Origin: Caenorhabditis elegans
Taxonomy: Eukaryota > Nematoda > Chromadorea > Rhabditida > Rhabditidae
DNA: 64,000 nucleotides
Reading direction: 5' to 3'
Assembly: GCF_000002985.6 (NCBI RefSeq)
Contig: NC_003282.8
Span: forward strand, 10,912,001 to 10,976,000
This document shows positions 23,826 to 34,582 of this stretch, one piece after another; position 1 is the first letter of the stretch, and each line of letters opens with the position of its first letter. The translations under genes were made by a program, and so were the position numbers. Under the pieces are notes generated by a model. The model saw nothing but the letters and a program-made list of their open reading frames with translations. It did not search any database and was not told the origin of the DNA.

Positions 23826-25471
23826 CGCTGTTTGTGTGTAACTTTGAAGCGTGGCTAGCATAAACGCTTCTTCACTTTTTCGTGCTGAGACCCGATTTTC
23901 GATCTGCAAACTTGAAAAATGGTAACTGGTATTTGAAAAGTTGAGAAAACTGATTTTAGAAGAGAAATTAGAGTGTGAGATGCTAAAGGACACTGTATGT
24001 TTTTGTGAGAATTTTTTTATCAAGAAGCGAAAAGACAGGTGAAAGGGAATGGGACAGAGGGAAAAATCGAGACAGAGGCAGTAGGCAGCACACACGCTCT
24101 TTTGCTGTATGTCTCTTTGTCCTCTGTGTCTCTTCATTGATGCTACTCTCTTTTCTCACACCACAAGATCGACTGAGCGTCGAGGACACATGACCGCGAG
24201 ACGGAGAGACGATGAGAAGAGAAGAATCATGTGATGAAGGAATAGATGGGGAAAAGAAAGAATAGAGTTAGAGAAGATGAGAGTGTGTATTATGACCCTT
24301 CTCCCAGCTAATACAGAAGTTCGAAGCAGTGTCAGACAGATGAAATGATAGCGAAATTTGAAACGATGAGTGGCAACGAATTAAATAAATATGACAGCGA
24401 GACTTGTTGGCGACACTAAGAAAGTTATAGGAGAAAACGTTTTAATTGAATACTTCCTAGAAAACTTCTCAACTAATGTTCTAGTGTGAAAATGCTTGGT
24501 TTTATGAATGAAAATTTCTAATATTAAAATGGGCCGTTTAAATTAACGGAAAACTAAAGATTTTATCTATACCAGCCAACTCTTTTATATCGGTCTACGT
24601 AAAAAAAGTGCTTGTACTTTGAAAATAGTGGCAGGGAGAGATAAAGGGCAGGGGAACCAGATGATCTCTAGAACTTCCAGTCTGAATCTACTACTCCCAA
24701 TCAGAACAACTGACGTTTTTTTCTGCAAACTTTTTTCTCGGAACTTTAGATCTTTGACGCGATTTTCGAAAAAGGGAGAAGTGATGAAATATGATCAAGA
24801 TTTCACAGCAAAAATTGGCAATCTGCGATATTTTTTTGACATTTTAAGGGTTTCCTTAGATTTTCCGTTGTTGAAAATGCGGGTATCTAAATAATTTCGA
24901 AAGAAGTTTTGAGATGAGGACGAAACTATGGAAAGAGCAAAACAATAAGTGATGAGGGGAAAGAAAGAAAAGTGAAAAATCGATGTACGAGTAAACAGAC
25001 TCTCATGACTAGTGAACTCAATTATGTTTACGTCTCAAAATCGATATGTTACTGCGCACGCCGTGTGCATTTGTCTGCGTCTCGTTTATTTTCTTTTCTT
25101 TAATAGCATTTTCCGCGTACGAACTTCAAAGATGAAGAAATTTCTTGTGAAATCGAGTGGAATGTCGATATTTATATGGTTAATATTTAGATAAAAGATT
25201 ATTCAGTTTTTTAAATTAGGTTTTTCGGATATAACTTGAAAAAAAAGAAGGAAAACATGCCAAAATCGAAAAAAAATGCATTTGGTGTTCAAACCATTAA
25301 TCAGTACTACCGTAACTCAAAGGCGCATTAACGTTTTTTTACTCTGGTCTCGAAGCGAAAGGTGGAATCATGCTCAAAATTAATTTGCAGATCTTTTTTC
25401 TTGTTTTCGCTTCAAATGCATGAATAAGTTCTGGAAAATTTGTTTTTTTGCAGATAGTTTTAAATAATGTG
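23826..25471. other. Divergent region between lgg-2 and fic-1
   Basis: Holds the promoters of lgg-2 (-) and fic-1 (+) and possibly a 5' exon of a longer lgg-2 isoform. The stretch 24020-24290 is strongly purine-biased (GAGA-like). A fragment of the GGCGC repeat family lies near 25310-25360. TTTTTTTGCAG ending at 25453 is a strong 3' splice site 18 bp before the fic-1 ATG, fitting SL trans-splicing. Confidence 0.45.
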
Positions 25472-27800
25472 ATGTCAGTTCGAAGACGAACTCATTCCGA
25501 TGATTTCTCCTATCTTTTGGAAAAAACCCGAAGACCTTCCAAATTAAATGGTACATTTTTGATTATTTTCCAAATAAAAACATATAATTTTCAGTAGTTC
25601 AAGAAGATCCGAAATCGGCCCCACCACAAGGTTATTCACTAACCACAGTCATCATTATCTCAGTTTTAGTATCACTAATCTGCCAACATTTTGTACCATA
25701 TGCAGTCTCTACGCTGCACACTGTAATAAAAAGTGAGTCGCAAAAATAAATATTAATATTTTCGCTTATTTCTTGAAATAAAAAATCAGCATTCAGATTC
25801 TCCAAAACAAAAGTCATCACCACCACCTTCTAATCGTCTCAACATTGGGTTTATCAGCGGAAATTCCCCGGAAAAATATGCGCCCGCTGTTCAAAAACCT
25901 ACTTTTCTAGTGGATCCTATTTATGATGAAAAATGGAAAGGAATTCAAACAGCAGTTCCGGTTATGAGCACCCAAACTGATGAAAAAAGAGAAAACGATC
26001 CGGCAAAAGTGAAAGAAGCTATTTTGGCCGCGAAGGCAGCTGGAAGATCTAGAAAAGATGGAAATCTGGAAAGAGCAATGACAATAATGGAGCATGCAAT
26101 GGCTCTAGCACCTACTAATCCACAGATTCTCATTGAAATGGGACAAATTCGAGAAATGCATAATGAGCTGGTGGAAGCTGACCAATGTTATGTGAAAGCT
26201 CTAGCATATGATCCGGGAAACTCAGAAGCTTTAGTGTGAGTTTTGAAGTTTTATTCACATTTTTAAAAATGAAAACTAATAACATTCGATTTTTAAAATT
26301 TAAATTTGTAGTAATTTCAGTAATTCTTGATCGACAATTATTTATAAAATGAAAAGCTGTAAGATTTCTTACAAAAGTATCAAAAATTAATCCAATATTA
26401 GAGCCAAATCAATTCAATTTCATAAAAAATGATTTATTACCTAGACGCTAGATGTTACGATTCTTGCGAAAAAATACGGTATCTGGTCTAGCCACGAAAA
26501 AGTTTTGATAGAGGAAGAAAGGTGTGCGCCTTTAAAGAGTATTTACTGTAATTTCAAACCTGAATAAATCAATAAAAATACTAAAATCTCAGCAAATTGT
26601 GGTAGTGCTGCAAAAAAAAAATTTTTATCAGTTAAAAAAAAGTTTTTTTCTCACGATTTTCTGAGATGATTGTATTTATTTTTTATTGTTCTAATCAAGT
26701 TTGAAAAATTAATTAATCTTCTTCGGGAAACTGTGAAAAATCGATCAAAATCCTAAAAAAATCGATAAAAATCCACGCGAGTTTGTAATTACAGTACTCT
26801 TTAAAGGCGCACATTTCTTCAAAAAATTTTCAGTCTTCGTGCTCGTACAACGCCACTGGTTAGTGCAATTGATAGAAAAATGCTTCGTTCAGTTCATGAT
26901 CTTCGAGACGAATTCAATCATTTACAACATTCGACAGCCTTACGAAGAATGATGAGGTTTGTTTTGAAAACTTGAAGATAGATCAACATTTTAATTTTAT
27001 AGAGAAACATATTTTCTGTATGTCTATCATACTGTTGCTATCGAAGGAAACACATTATCACTTGGACAAACTCGTGCAATACTCGAATCAGGAATGGTTA
27101 TTCCCGGAAAAAGTATTCGTGAACATAATGAAGTTATTGGAATGGATGCAGCTCTTCGTTTTCTGAATTGTTCTCTTCTTTCAAAGGAACATGATGAAAT
27201 ATCAATTGATGATATTCTAGAAATGCATCGGAGAGTTTTGGGAAATGCTGATCCAGTTGAAGCTGGAAGAATTCGAACGACTCAAGTATACGTCGGAAGA
27301 TTCACTCCTGTTTCTCCTGAATATGTGATGGAACAATTGAAGGATATCGTTGATTGGTTAAATGATGAAAGTACACTAACAATAGATCCAATTGAAAGAG
27401 CAGCTATTGCACACTATAAACTTGTTTTAGTGCATCCGTTCACTGATGGAAATGGTAGAACCGCTAGGTTATTGCTTAATCTTATTATGATGAGAAGTGG
27501 ATTCCCACCTGTAATATTACCAGTCGAGACACGTGCCGAATATTATGCATCTCTTCATGTAGCAAATTTAGGAGATCTCAGACCATTTGTGAGATACGTT
27601 GCAAAACATTCCGAGGCATCAATTCAAGTTAGTTGCATCAAAAATGAGAAATTCCAAAAAAAAAGTAATGTTTCCAGCGATACATCGGTGCAATGAAGAC
27701 ATCATCAGATAATATTCTCAACAGTGGAGATTCAAAATTGACACCTGAAGAGTCGGAAGTCAGCGAAAAAATCGAAGCGGAGTGTCGAGCGGGAAACTGA
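25472..27800 (+). CDS. fic-1: Fic-domain protein adenylyltransferase (AMPylase)
   Basis: Transfers AMP from ATP to hydroxyl side chains, mainly of ER chaperones of the Hsp70/BiP type, and can also remove it. Six exons: 25472-25550, 25595-25732, 25797-26235, 26834-26956, 27003-27627 and 27678-27800, in phase, give 508 residues, matching known FIC-1. A single membrane anchor lies near residues 40-62 (TTVIIISVLVSLICQHFVPY). TPR-like helices cover about 150-230 (ERAMTIMEHAMALAPTNPQI). The Fic core motif HPFTDGNGRTAR begins at the catalytic H404. The inhibitory-helix motif TVAIEGN puts its regulatory glutamate at E274. Exon 3 starts at the ATTCAG acceptor ending at 25796; the nearer upstream AG would give the wrong frame. 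Intron 3 carries a truncated palindromic repeat. Confidence 0.97.
26469..26816. repeat. Diverged palindromic element in fic-1 intron 3
   Basis: Left end AATACGGTATCTGGTCTAGC resembles the rbr-2 intron elements (AATACGGTACCCGGTCTCGA). Inside are TGTGCGCCTTTAAAGAG on the left and ACTCTTTAAAGGCGCACA on the right. The outer right terminus is missing: 17 bp after the last family base the intron ends at TTTTCAG (26833). Confidence 0.7.
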
Positions 27801-28958
27801 AACTGGAACTGAAATTCTATATTGTAAATCTTAATTCTTACACCAAATGGGTTTACATGTGATTTTTCATTAATGTTATATACTATCGGGTTTTCCTGTT
27901 TTCACTGTATTTTTTAATAAAATCTTAAAAGCATCTGTATGTGAGTCACGGACGCATTCCAAACATTATTTATTTCAATTGGATTGAAAGGTTTTTAGTG
28001 TAAAAACCAATAGATACTAAAAGCTTTTCGTCCAATTCTTCCGCCTACTAGTATAAAAGAAGAGATGGAAACTTTTTATCATTTTTCTTTGTTCACAACT
28101 AAATTCGTTTCCAGCTGCTACACAATATTCAGCATCTGAATTATAAAACATCGCCTAACCGTTGTCATGTAATATTTCCCAGAGAAAATGATATTACATG
28201 TTTCGGGTAGGAGCTGTTCAAACTTTGGACATTGGCATCTCTTATTTTAAAGGAACATTCGGTTTTCGATGTATTCACTAGTATGAATTAGTTTTTTCAT
28301 TTTGGAAATTGGCGTTTTGCTGCTTTTCATCAGAAGCAGAAGTTTGTATTTTCTAGAAACAAAACTTAAAGGGGAAGTATGACCAGTGAGGAAATGATTA
28401 ATAATCAATCTTATGGTGCTCAAATGATCAAATATCATAACAAAACATTTCAAAACATTACTGTATTTCGAGCCAAAAAGTGGTGAATACTCAGTTTTCA
28501 CAACTTTCCGACTCGAAATATTAAAATTACTAATTTTTTTTTAAAGTTTAAAGTGGTTTCCAATAATTTCTCCCTACTTGCTGTACACCACCCTTAAAGG
28601 CGCACAATAAAAAAAAAGTGCGATCAAAAATTTATCTCGCAGCGATCTGAAATGTATGCTTCCTTAGGTGGACGTTTCAGGAAACGAAATACATAACTAC
28701 GATATAGAAATTCCCTTTGAATCGGAATTTGCTCTTACCGTATTCCACACGGGACTCTATCACATGACATTTCTGTAGTTTTTCACGGAGCCTTTTTTCA
28801 ACAAAAGAAATTGAAAGTTCAAATCTCTAAACGTGAACTCTCCATTTAACTTTAACTTTAACTTTTTCTTAAAATAAAAAGACACATCAAAACGAATTTG
28901 CATCAAAATATTGCCATTTCACAGTTTAAACAATCGATTGTGGTCGTCGATTCATCAA
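27801..28958. other. Spacer between fic-1 and the first SH2 kinase
   Basis: Fic-1 3' UTR with AATAAA-like signals near 27917, then AT-rich sequence. A lone fragment of the GGCGCAC repeat family sits near 28590-28625. Tandem TTTAAC repeats lie near 28845-28865. No gene is seen. Confidence 0.4.
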
Positions 28959-30867
28959 ATGAGTTTCGAAGAGAAAACTTTCAAATGGTTGATGAATCAG
29001 AAGTTCTATCATGGATATTTGCCAAGAGAAGATTTGCCATATGTGCTCAAAAAGAAAGGAGGTTTTATTTTAAGAGTTACAGAGGTATTTGACTAATATT
29101 TCTATCAGTTGGAGTTATTGGTAGCATATTTCAGAGAACAGTTGGTAAAGAACAAAAGAAGGATATTGTTTTGAGCATAGCTTGGCCTACAGAATCAGTT
29201 GCTATGATTGATACTAAAGACGTAAGGAATCTGAAATGTATTAGAATGACAAATTAGTTGTTATCTTTCAGATTAAAAACTATTTGATTGAAAGAAGTGC
29301 CAATTCTGTTTGGCTTGATTTGAAAATTTCATTTCATTCGATTGATGCTCTTTATAATCTCGAAAAAATGAACTTGTCCATCCAAATCTTCGAATCAAAC
29401 TTGGCCGACCAATTTGTTTGTTTTTTTGGGAATTCAAACATTCACAAATAAATCTTATCAAGAAAGTTGGGAAAGGTGCATACGGAGAAGTGTTCAAGGG
29501 AACGGTCACACGAGGAAATAAGACATTTAACGGAGCAATTAAAGCGGTATGTTTCGGTCTTTTTTTAATTTGGAAAAATACTCATCATAATAGAAGTTAA
29601 TGATTACCTATGTTATATTTCAGATGCGGAAAGATTTGGATGCAGGAAATGAGAAAATGAAGGAAGTAATGGCTGAAGCTCGTCTGATGAGAAGTCTCAA
29701 TCATCCTAACATTGTTCGTTGTCGTGGAATTGCAGTTCTTGAGCAACCTGTGTACATTGTCATTGAATTTATCAATGGTGGAGGACTAGACTCATATCTC
29801 AAAAAGAATAGTCAAACTCTTACTATGGATCAAAAGAACAGGATGGCAATTTCAGCTGCATGGGGAATCGAGTTTATGCATTCTCATGACATTATCCATC
29901 GGGACATTGCTGCCAGAAATTGTCTTTATGACAACAAAAATCTGGTGAAACTTTCCGATTTTGGACTTTCGAGGAAAGGATCAGTGTATAGGATGAAGAA
30001 GGCAATGAAGATGCCCACGAAATGGCTGGCTCCAGAGTCACTTACAACATTCACGTTCTCCGGAGCATCTGATGTCTACACTTTTGGGGTTTTGCTCTAC
30101 GAGATATACACGTGTCAAGAACCATATCTAGCAGTGAAAGCGGGAGAAGCAAAACGGTATATTCTCTCTGGAGCATTCCCCAACTTCACTAAACAGGCTC
30201 CACCGGAATTGAACGAAATAGTCAAAAAGAGTATATATCAATTGGATCCAGCCAAGAGAGACACAATGAAAGTGGTAATATAAAATATTACAATTAATCA
30301 ATAAAACATTTTATTTCAGATAGTCAAAAAGTTGGAGACTTGGTTGGAAGTTGAACTTGTTCTTGATGAGAACGAAAAACCTGAAATTGATCCAGAACTG
30401 AATCGTTCCAATGGAAATATGCCAATCCCAGTAGATTCATCGACAAAGAAGATGCGCAACGACACCGTGTGTATCCCACCACCAGAAGTATCTGCCGTTG
30501 TTCCTCCAGACGGATGGGCTCCAATCCCGGTTCCAGCTCCCACGAAGAAACCGAAAGTGTCAAAGAAAGAGAAAGAGAGAAAGAAGAAGACTTCGGTGAG
30601 CAGAGCCAAAACCCTTGTCAATTTCAATAAAATATTCATTTTCAGAAGGACTCCTCGATGACAACAACTACAACGAACACAAATGAGAGCGAGCCGCCTG
30701 CTGATGGTCAAGTAATTTCATCGGAATCCATGTCCTCTGCAAACAAAATGGTATCCGATGCAAAGGGAGGAAGTCCTGAAATGTTGACTCCGCCACTTGA
30801 AGAGTTGAAGCCATCTCCGAAAGAAACTGAAACTTTTGCGAATGAGAAAAATAGCACTGATAAGTAA
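28959..30867 (+). CDS. SH2-domain non-receptor tyrosine kinase (Fer-like, nematode-expanded family)
   Basis: Predicted cytoplasmic tyrosine kinase: an SH2 domain binds phosphotyrosine and the adjacent kinase domain phosphorylates tyrosines. Exons: 28959-29084, 29135-29221, 29272-29415, 29463-29546, 29624-30274, 30320-30595 and 30646-30867, giving 529 residues. SH2 at about 14-110 (FYHGYLPRED, FILRV with the phosphate-binding Arg). Kinase: glycine loop GKGAYGEV, Lys146 in GAIKA, catalytic Asp241 in HRDIAARN (Ile replaces the usual Leu), DFG Asp259, and WLAPESL. The activation loop keeps a tyrosine (GSVYRMKK). The tail is Lys-rich, then Ser/Thr-rich. Oddity: the SH2 frame and the kinase frame differ. 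I joined them with a 47-bp intron (29416-29462) that has a fair donor but a poor acceptor (TTATCAAG), and this removes residues that look conserved in the other frame. The gene may be frame-shifted or a pseudogene. A germline/sperm role is common for this family but is only inference here. Confidence 0.75.
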
Positions 30868-31116
30868 TCTGTCTGAATGAATATTCCTATATTTTTCTAC
30901 TTTGAAACTTGTGTCTTTTTTTTTGTTGGGAAGTAGACTTAATCTGAACGTAGTTTTCATATAGTAAAATGTTTCCAGCAAATTTTAATATTTTATTAAA
31001 TATTAATAGTAAAAATAAAGCAGTAATTTGGCAGTTTTTCAAAATGTTAACAAACTGGTAAAATCTTGCAATTAGTTTGATTTTGACCCATTGACGGTGG
31101 TGGCGAGAGGTCGACT

Positions 31117-31125
31117 TAGCTAGCC
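31117..31125 (+). repeat. Left 9-bp direct repeat flanking the giant palindrome (putative target-site duplication)
   Basis: TAGCTAGCC lies immediately before the first base of the palindrome and is repeated in the same orientation right after its last base, at 34583-34591. If it were part of the inverted repeat, the right copy would read GGCTAGCTA; it does not. Confidence 0.75.
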
Positions 31126-31450
31126 GGCCTTCATTCCGAGAGGACAAACTTTTAGGGTGGCAAAGTATTTTTGGGGACAAAGTATCCAAAGTGACATGGT
31201 ATCCAGTCGACAAAGTGCCATTTGTCTCTGACCGGGCGTATCTTCGGTGACAAACTTTTTCAACTAGTTTTTTATATATATATTTCTCGATCGATTTTTG
31301 TTTTTTTTTTCACTGGAATAAGTTTTTTCATGTAATTTTCAGCGGATTTTCGGCCTTGACTACTCACAATTGAATGTATGAACAATGATCTTTTGGGAAA
31401 ATACTGTAAAACGTCCAACTAACTTGGAATATCGTAAGATTCTTACTTAT

Positions 31451-32172
31451 AATCTGATCCTTAAGCTCCGAAGGATCACAGGGGGTACCTCCTGATGATC
31501 TGATCCTTAAGCTCCGAAGAATCAGAAGGGTACCTCCTGGTGATGTGATCCTTAAGCTCCGAAGGATCACAGGGGTACCTCCTGGTGATCTGATCCTTAA
31601 GCTCCGAAGGATCAGAAGGGTACCTCCTGGTGATGTGATCCTTAAGCTCCGAAGGATCACAGGGGTACCTCCTGGTGATCTGATCCTTCAGCTCCGAAGG
31701 ATCACAAGGGTACCTCCTGGTGATCTGATCCTTAAGCTCCGAAGGATCACAGGGATACCTCCTGGTGATCTGATCCTTCAGCTTCAAAGGATCATAAGAG
31801 TACCTCCTGGTGATCTGATCCTTCAACTCCGAAGGATCACAAGGGTACCTCCTGGTGATCTGATCCTTAAGCTCCGAAGGATCAGAAGGGTACCTCCTGG
31901 TGATCTGATCCTTAAGCTCCGAAGGATCAGAAGGGTACCTCCTGGTGATCTGATCCTTAAGCTCCGAAGAATCAGAAGGGTACCTCTTGGTGATCTGATC
32001 CTTAAGCTCCGAAGGATCAGAAGGGTACCTCCTGGTGATCTGATCCTTCAGCTCCGAAGGATCACAAGGGTACCTCCTGGTGATCTGAACCTTAAGCTCC
32101 GAAGGATCAGAAGGGTACCTCCTGGTGATCTGATCCTTCAGCTCCGAAGGATCAGAAGGGTATCTCCTGGAC
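31451..32172. repeat. Left tandem array of a 45-bp unit (about 16 copies)
   Basis: The consensus has a CTGATCCTTAAGCTCCGAAG half followed by GATCAGAAGGGTACCTCCTG and GTGAT. Each unit contains a small hairpin: GATCCTT pairs with AAGGATC across 8 bases. Variants alternate AGAAGG/CAAGG/CAGGG and TTAAG/TTCAG. Because 45 is a multiple of 3, several frames stay open on both strands: a 15-residue repeat of the type ITRRYPSDPSELKDQ on the minus strand and RRVPPGDLILKL on the plus strand. I regard these as by-products of the period. Confidence 0.9.
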
Positions 32173-32297
32173 AAAGTATCTTAGCGGACAAACAAAAATT
32201 ACCGGAAACTGATGTAAAGCATGGTGAAATGGAATCCTATGGACTATTAGAAATGTTCAATAGGTGTATTCAGGACTGTCCGTCAAAGTAAAACAAA

Positions 32298-32370
32298 GTT
32301 TGTCAGACAAAGTTCGAACCTGGGACCTGTATCATGCAAAGTGGGCTCACTACCACTACACCAGCCATGC
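32298..32370 (-). other. tRNA-like module in the left arm
   Basis: Mirror copy of the right-arm module at 33474-33546. On the minus strand it shows an A-box-like TGGCTGGTGTAGTGGTAG and a perfect B-box GGTTCGAAC at 32320-32312. It cannot form a good acceptor stem, so it is not called as a functional tRNA gene. Confidence 0.6.
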
Positions 32371-33473
32371 GAAAGTCGGCGCGCCTCATCGAAGGCTATT
32401 ATAAAACTTAGTTCGCACGAGTATTATCTCCATTCAACAATAAATAACATCTCTCCACAAGAATTTCTTCATGAAACTGAAGTCGTTTGACTATTTTTAT
32501 CGCTTTGTCAAGTCGAGCATAGGGTCTTTTAATTTTTTAAACATGGAAAATCATGAAAGCTGCCTGTTCCTTGTTTCCTGGATCGAAATCGAGGTATCTG
32601 GTCTGAATTATTTTCTGAAAAATGATATTTTTCATGTTCATCGTGTGTTTCTATGTATTTTGAGCTAGAAAGTCGAACAAAAATGCTAATATTAAATCGA
32701 TAAATGGATCAAATAAAAATAAATTTTGGGCCTAATCGAATTTCCTCCGGATATTGTATTTTATCAGGATTTTATGTTTCTAAATTTTTTATAATGTGTT
32801 TTATAATAAAATTCGTCATTATTTCCTTCATTTCAAGCAAAATTTAACAGTTCGAGCTGAAAAATAGTTGCTGCAAAAAATTTAATTCATTTCGATGAAT
32901 ACGGTATACGGTCGGTGTTTGCGTACTTTGGCGTTTGCGTGTAAAGCATCTTATTCGACGCACGAAACTTTCAGTGAAAATTACCGCAAATTCGGCATCG
33001 AAAAGGCACATTACGATGGAAATAATGACGAATTTTATTATAAAACACATTATAAAAAATTTAGAAACATATAATCATTACAAAAAACAATATCCGGAGG
33101 AAATTTGATTAGGCGTAAAATTTATTTTTATTTGATCCATTTATCGATTTAATATTAGCATTTTTGTTCGACTTTCTAGCTCAAAATACATAGAAACACA
33201 CGATGAACATGAAAAATATCACTTTTCAGAAAATAATTCAGGCCAGATACCTCGATTTCGATCCAGGAAACAAGGAACAGGCAGCTTTCATGATTTTCCA
33301 TGCTTAAAAAATTAAAAGACCCTATGCTCGACTTGACAAAGCGATAAAAATAGTCAAACGACTTCAGTTTCATGAAGAAATTCTTGTGGAGAGATGTTAT
33401 TTATTGTTGAATGGAGATAATACTCGTGCGAACTAAGTTTTATAATAGCCTTCGATGAGGCGCGCCGACTTTC

Positions 33474-33546
33474 GCATGGCTGGTGTAGTGGTAGTGAGCC
33501 CACTTTGCATGATACAGGTCCCAGGTTCGAACTTTGTCTGACAAAC
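33474..33546 (+). other. tRNA-like module in the right arm (RNA polymerase III A/B-box-like)
   Basis: Reads CATGGCTGGTGTAGTGGTAG, then GAGCCC, a TTTGCATG stretch resembling an anticodon loop with TGC (Ala), then GGTCCCAGGTTCGAAC. The A-box-like segment is at 33478-33492 and the B-box GGTTCGAAC at 33524-33532, with tRNA-like spacing. The acceptor stem does not pair, so this looks like a decayed tRNA or SINE head carried by the element. Confidence 0.6.
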
Positions 33547-33679
33547 TTTGTTTTACTTTGACGGACAGTCCTGAATACACCTATTGAACATTTCTAATAG
33601 TCCATAGGATTCCATTTCACCATGCTTTACATCAGTTTCCGGTAATTTTTGTTTGTCCGCTAAGATACTTTGTCCAGGA

Positions 33680-34255
33680 GATACCCTTCTGATCCTTCGG
33701 AGCTGAAGGATCAGATCACCAGGAGGTACCCTTCTGATCCTTCGGAGCTTAAGGTTCAGATCACCAGGAGGTACCCTTGTGATCCTTCGGAGCTGAAGGA
33801 TCAGATCACCAGGAGGTACCCTTCTGATCCTTCGGAGCTTAAGGATCAGATCACCAGGAGGTACCCCTGTGATCCTTCGGAGCTTAAGGATCAGATCACC
33901 AGGAGGTACCCTTCTGATTCTTCGGAGCTTAAGGATCAGATCACCAGGAGGTACCCTTCTGATCCTTCGGAGCTTAAGGATCAGATCACCAGGAGGTACC
34001 CTTCTGATCCTTCGGAGCTTAAGGATCAGATCACCAGGAGGTATCCCTGTGATCCTTCGGAGCTTAAGGATCAGATCACCAGGAGGTACCCTTCTGATCC
34101 TTCGGAGCTTAAGGATCAGATCACCAGGAGGTACCCTTGTGATCCTTCGGAGCTGAAGGATCAGATCACCAGGAGGTACCCTTGTGATCCTTCGGAGCTG
34201 AAGGATCAGATCATCAGGAGGTACCCCCTGTGATCCTTCGGAGCTTAAGGATCAG
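33680..34255. repeat. Right tandem array of the same 45-bp unit (about 13 copies, inverted)
   Basis: Same unit as 31451-32172 in reverse orientation. The order of sequence variants matches the left array at both ends, but about three units are missing from the middle. This fits unequal exchange or slippage after the palindrome formed. Confidence 0.9.
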
Positions 34256-34582
34256 ATTATAAGTAAGAATCTTACGATGTTCCAAGTTAGTTGGACGTTT
34301 TACAGTATTTTCCCAAAAGATCATTGTTCATACATTCAATTGTGAGTAGTCAAGGCCGAAAATCCGCTGAAAATTACATGAAAAAACTTATTCCAGTGAA
34401 AAAAAAACAAAAATCGATCGAGAAATATATATATAAAAAACTAGTTGAAAAAGTTTGTCACCGAAGATACGCCCGGTCAGAGACAAATGGCACTTTGTCG
34501 ACTGGATACCATGTCACTTTGGATACTTTGTCCCCAAAAATACTTTGCCACCCTAAAAGTTTGTCCTCTCGGAATGAAGGCC

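Larger units (their letters stand above)
31126..34582. mobile_element. Giant palindrome / foldback-type transposable element
   Basis: The left arm runs from 31126 to about 32830 and the right arm from about 33017 to 34582, with a unique centre of about 186 bp. The termini are GGCCTTCATTCCGAGAGGAC and its exact complement. Outside the tandem arrays the arms are nearly identical over hundreds of bases; I saw only rare single differences such as one T-run length and one T/C. The arms differ in length by about 140 bp, explained by 16 versus 13 copies of a 45-bp unit. Each arm also holds a tRNA-like module. A perfect 9-bp direct repeat flanks the whole. Long terminal inverted repeats made of short tandem units, with 9-bp duplications, are the hallmark of foldback elements related to Mutator-like transposons. 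No transposase is encoded, so it would be non-autonomous. Its exact repeat-library name is unknown to me. Confidence 0.85.

Noticed and set aside
31476-32291. Long open frames (232 and 248 codons) across the left 45-bp array, on opposite strands
   Set aside because: Both strands and several frames are open only because the unit length is a multiple of three. The proteins are pure 15-residue repeats inside a palindromic mobile element, with no start context or splice partners.
33474-33546. Functional tRNA-Ala gene
   Set aside because: The A/B boxes are tRNA-like, but the acceptor stem does not pair and the anticodon stem is weak, so it is listed only as a tRNA-like module.
33670-34233. 187-codon repeat open frame in the right array
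   Set aside because: Mirror image of the left-array frame; same reasoning.
31451-34255. CRISPR-like spaced repeats
   Set aside because: The genome is a nematode, and the array is head-to-tail 45-bp units without unique spacers.
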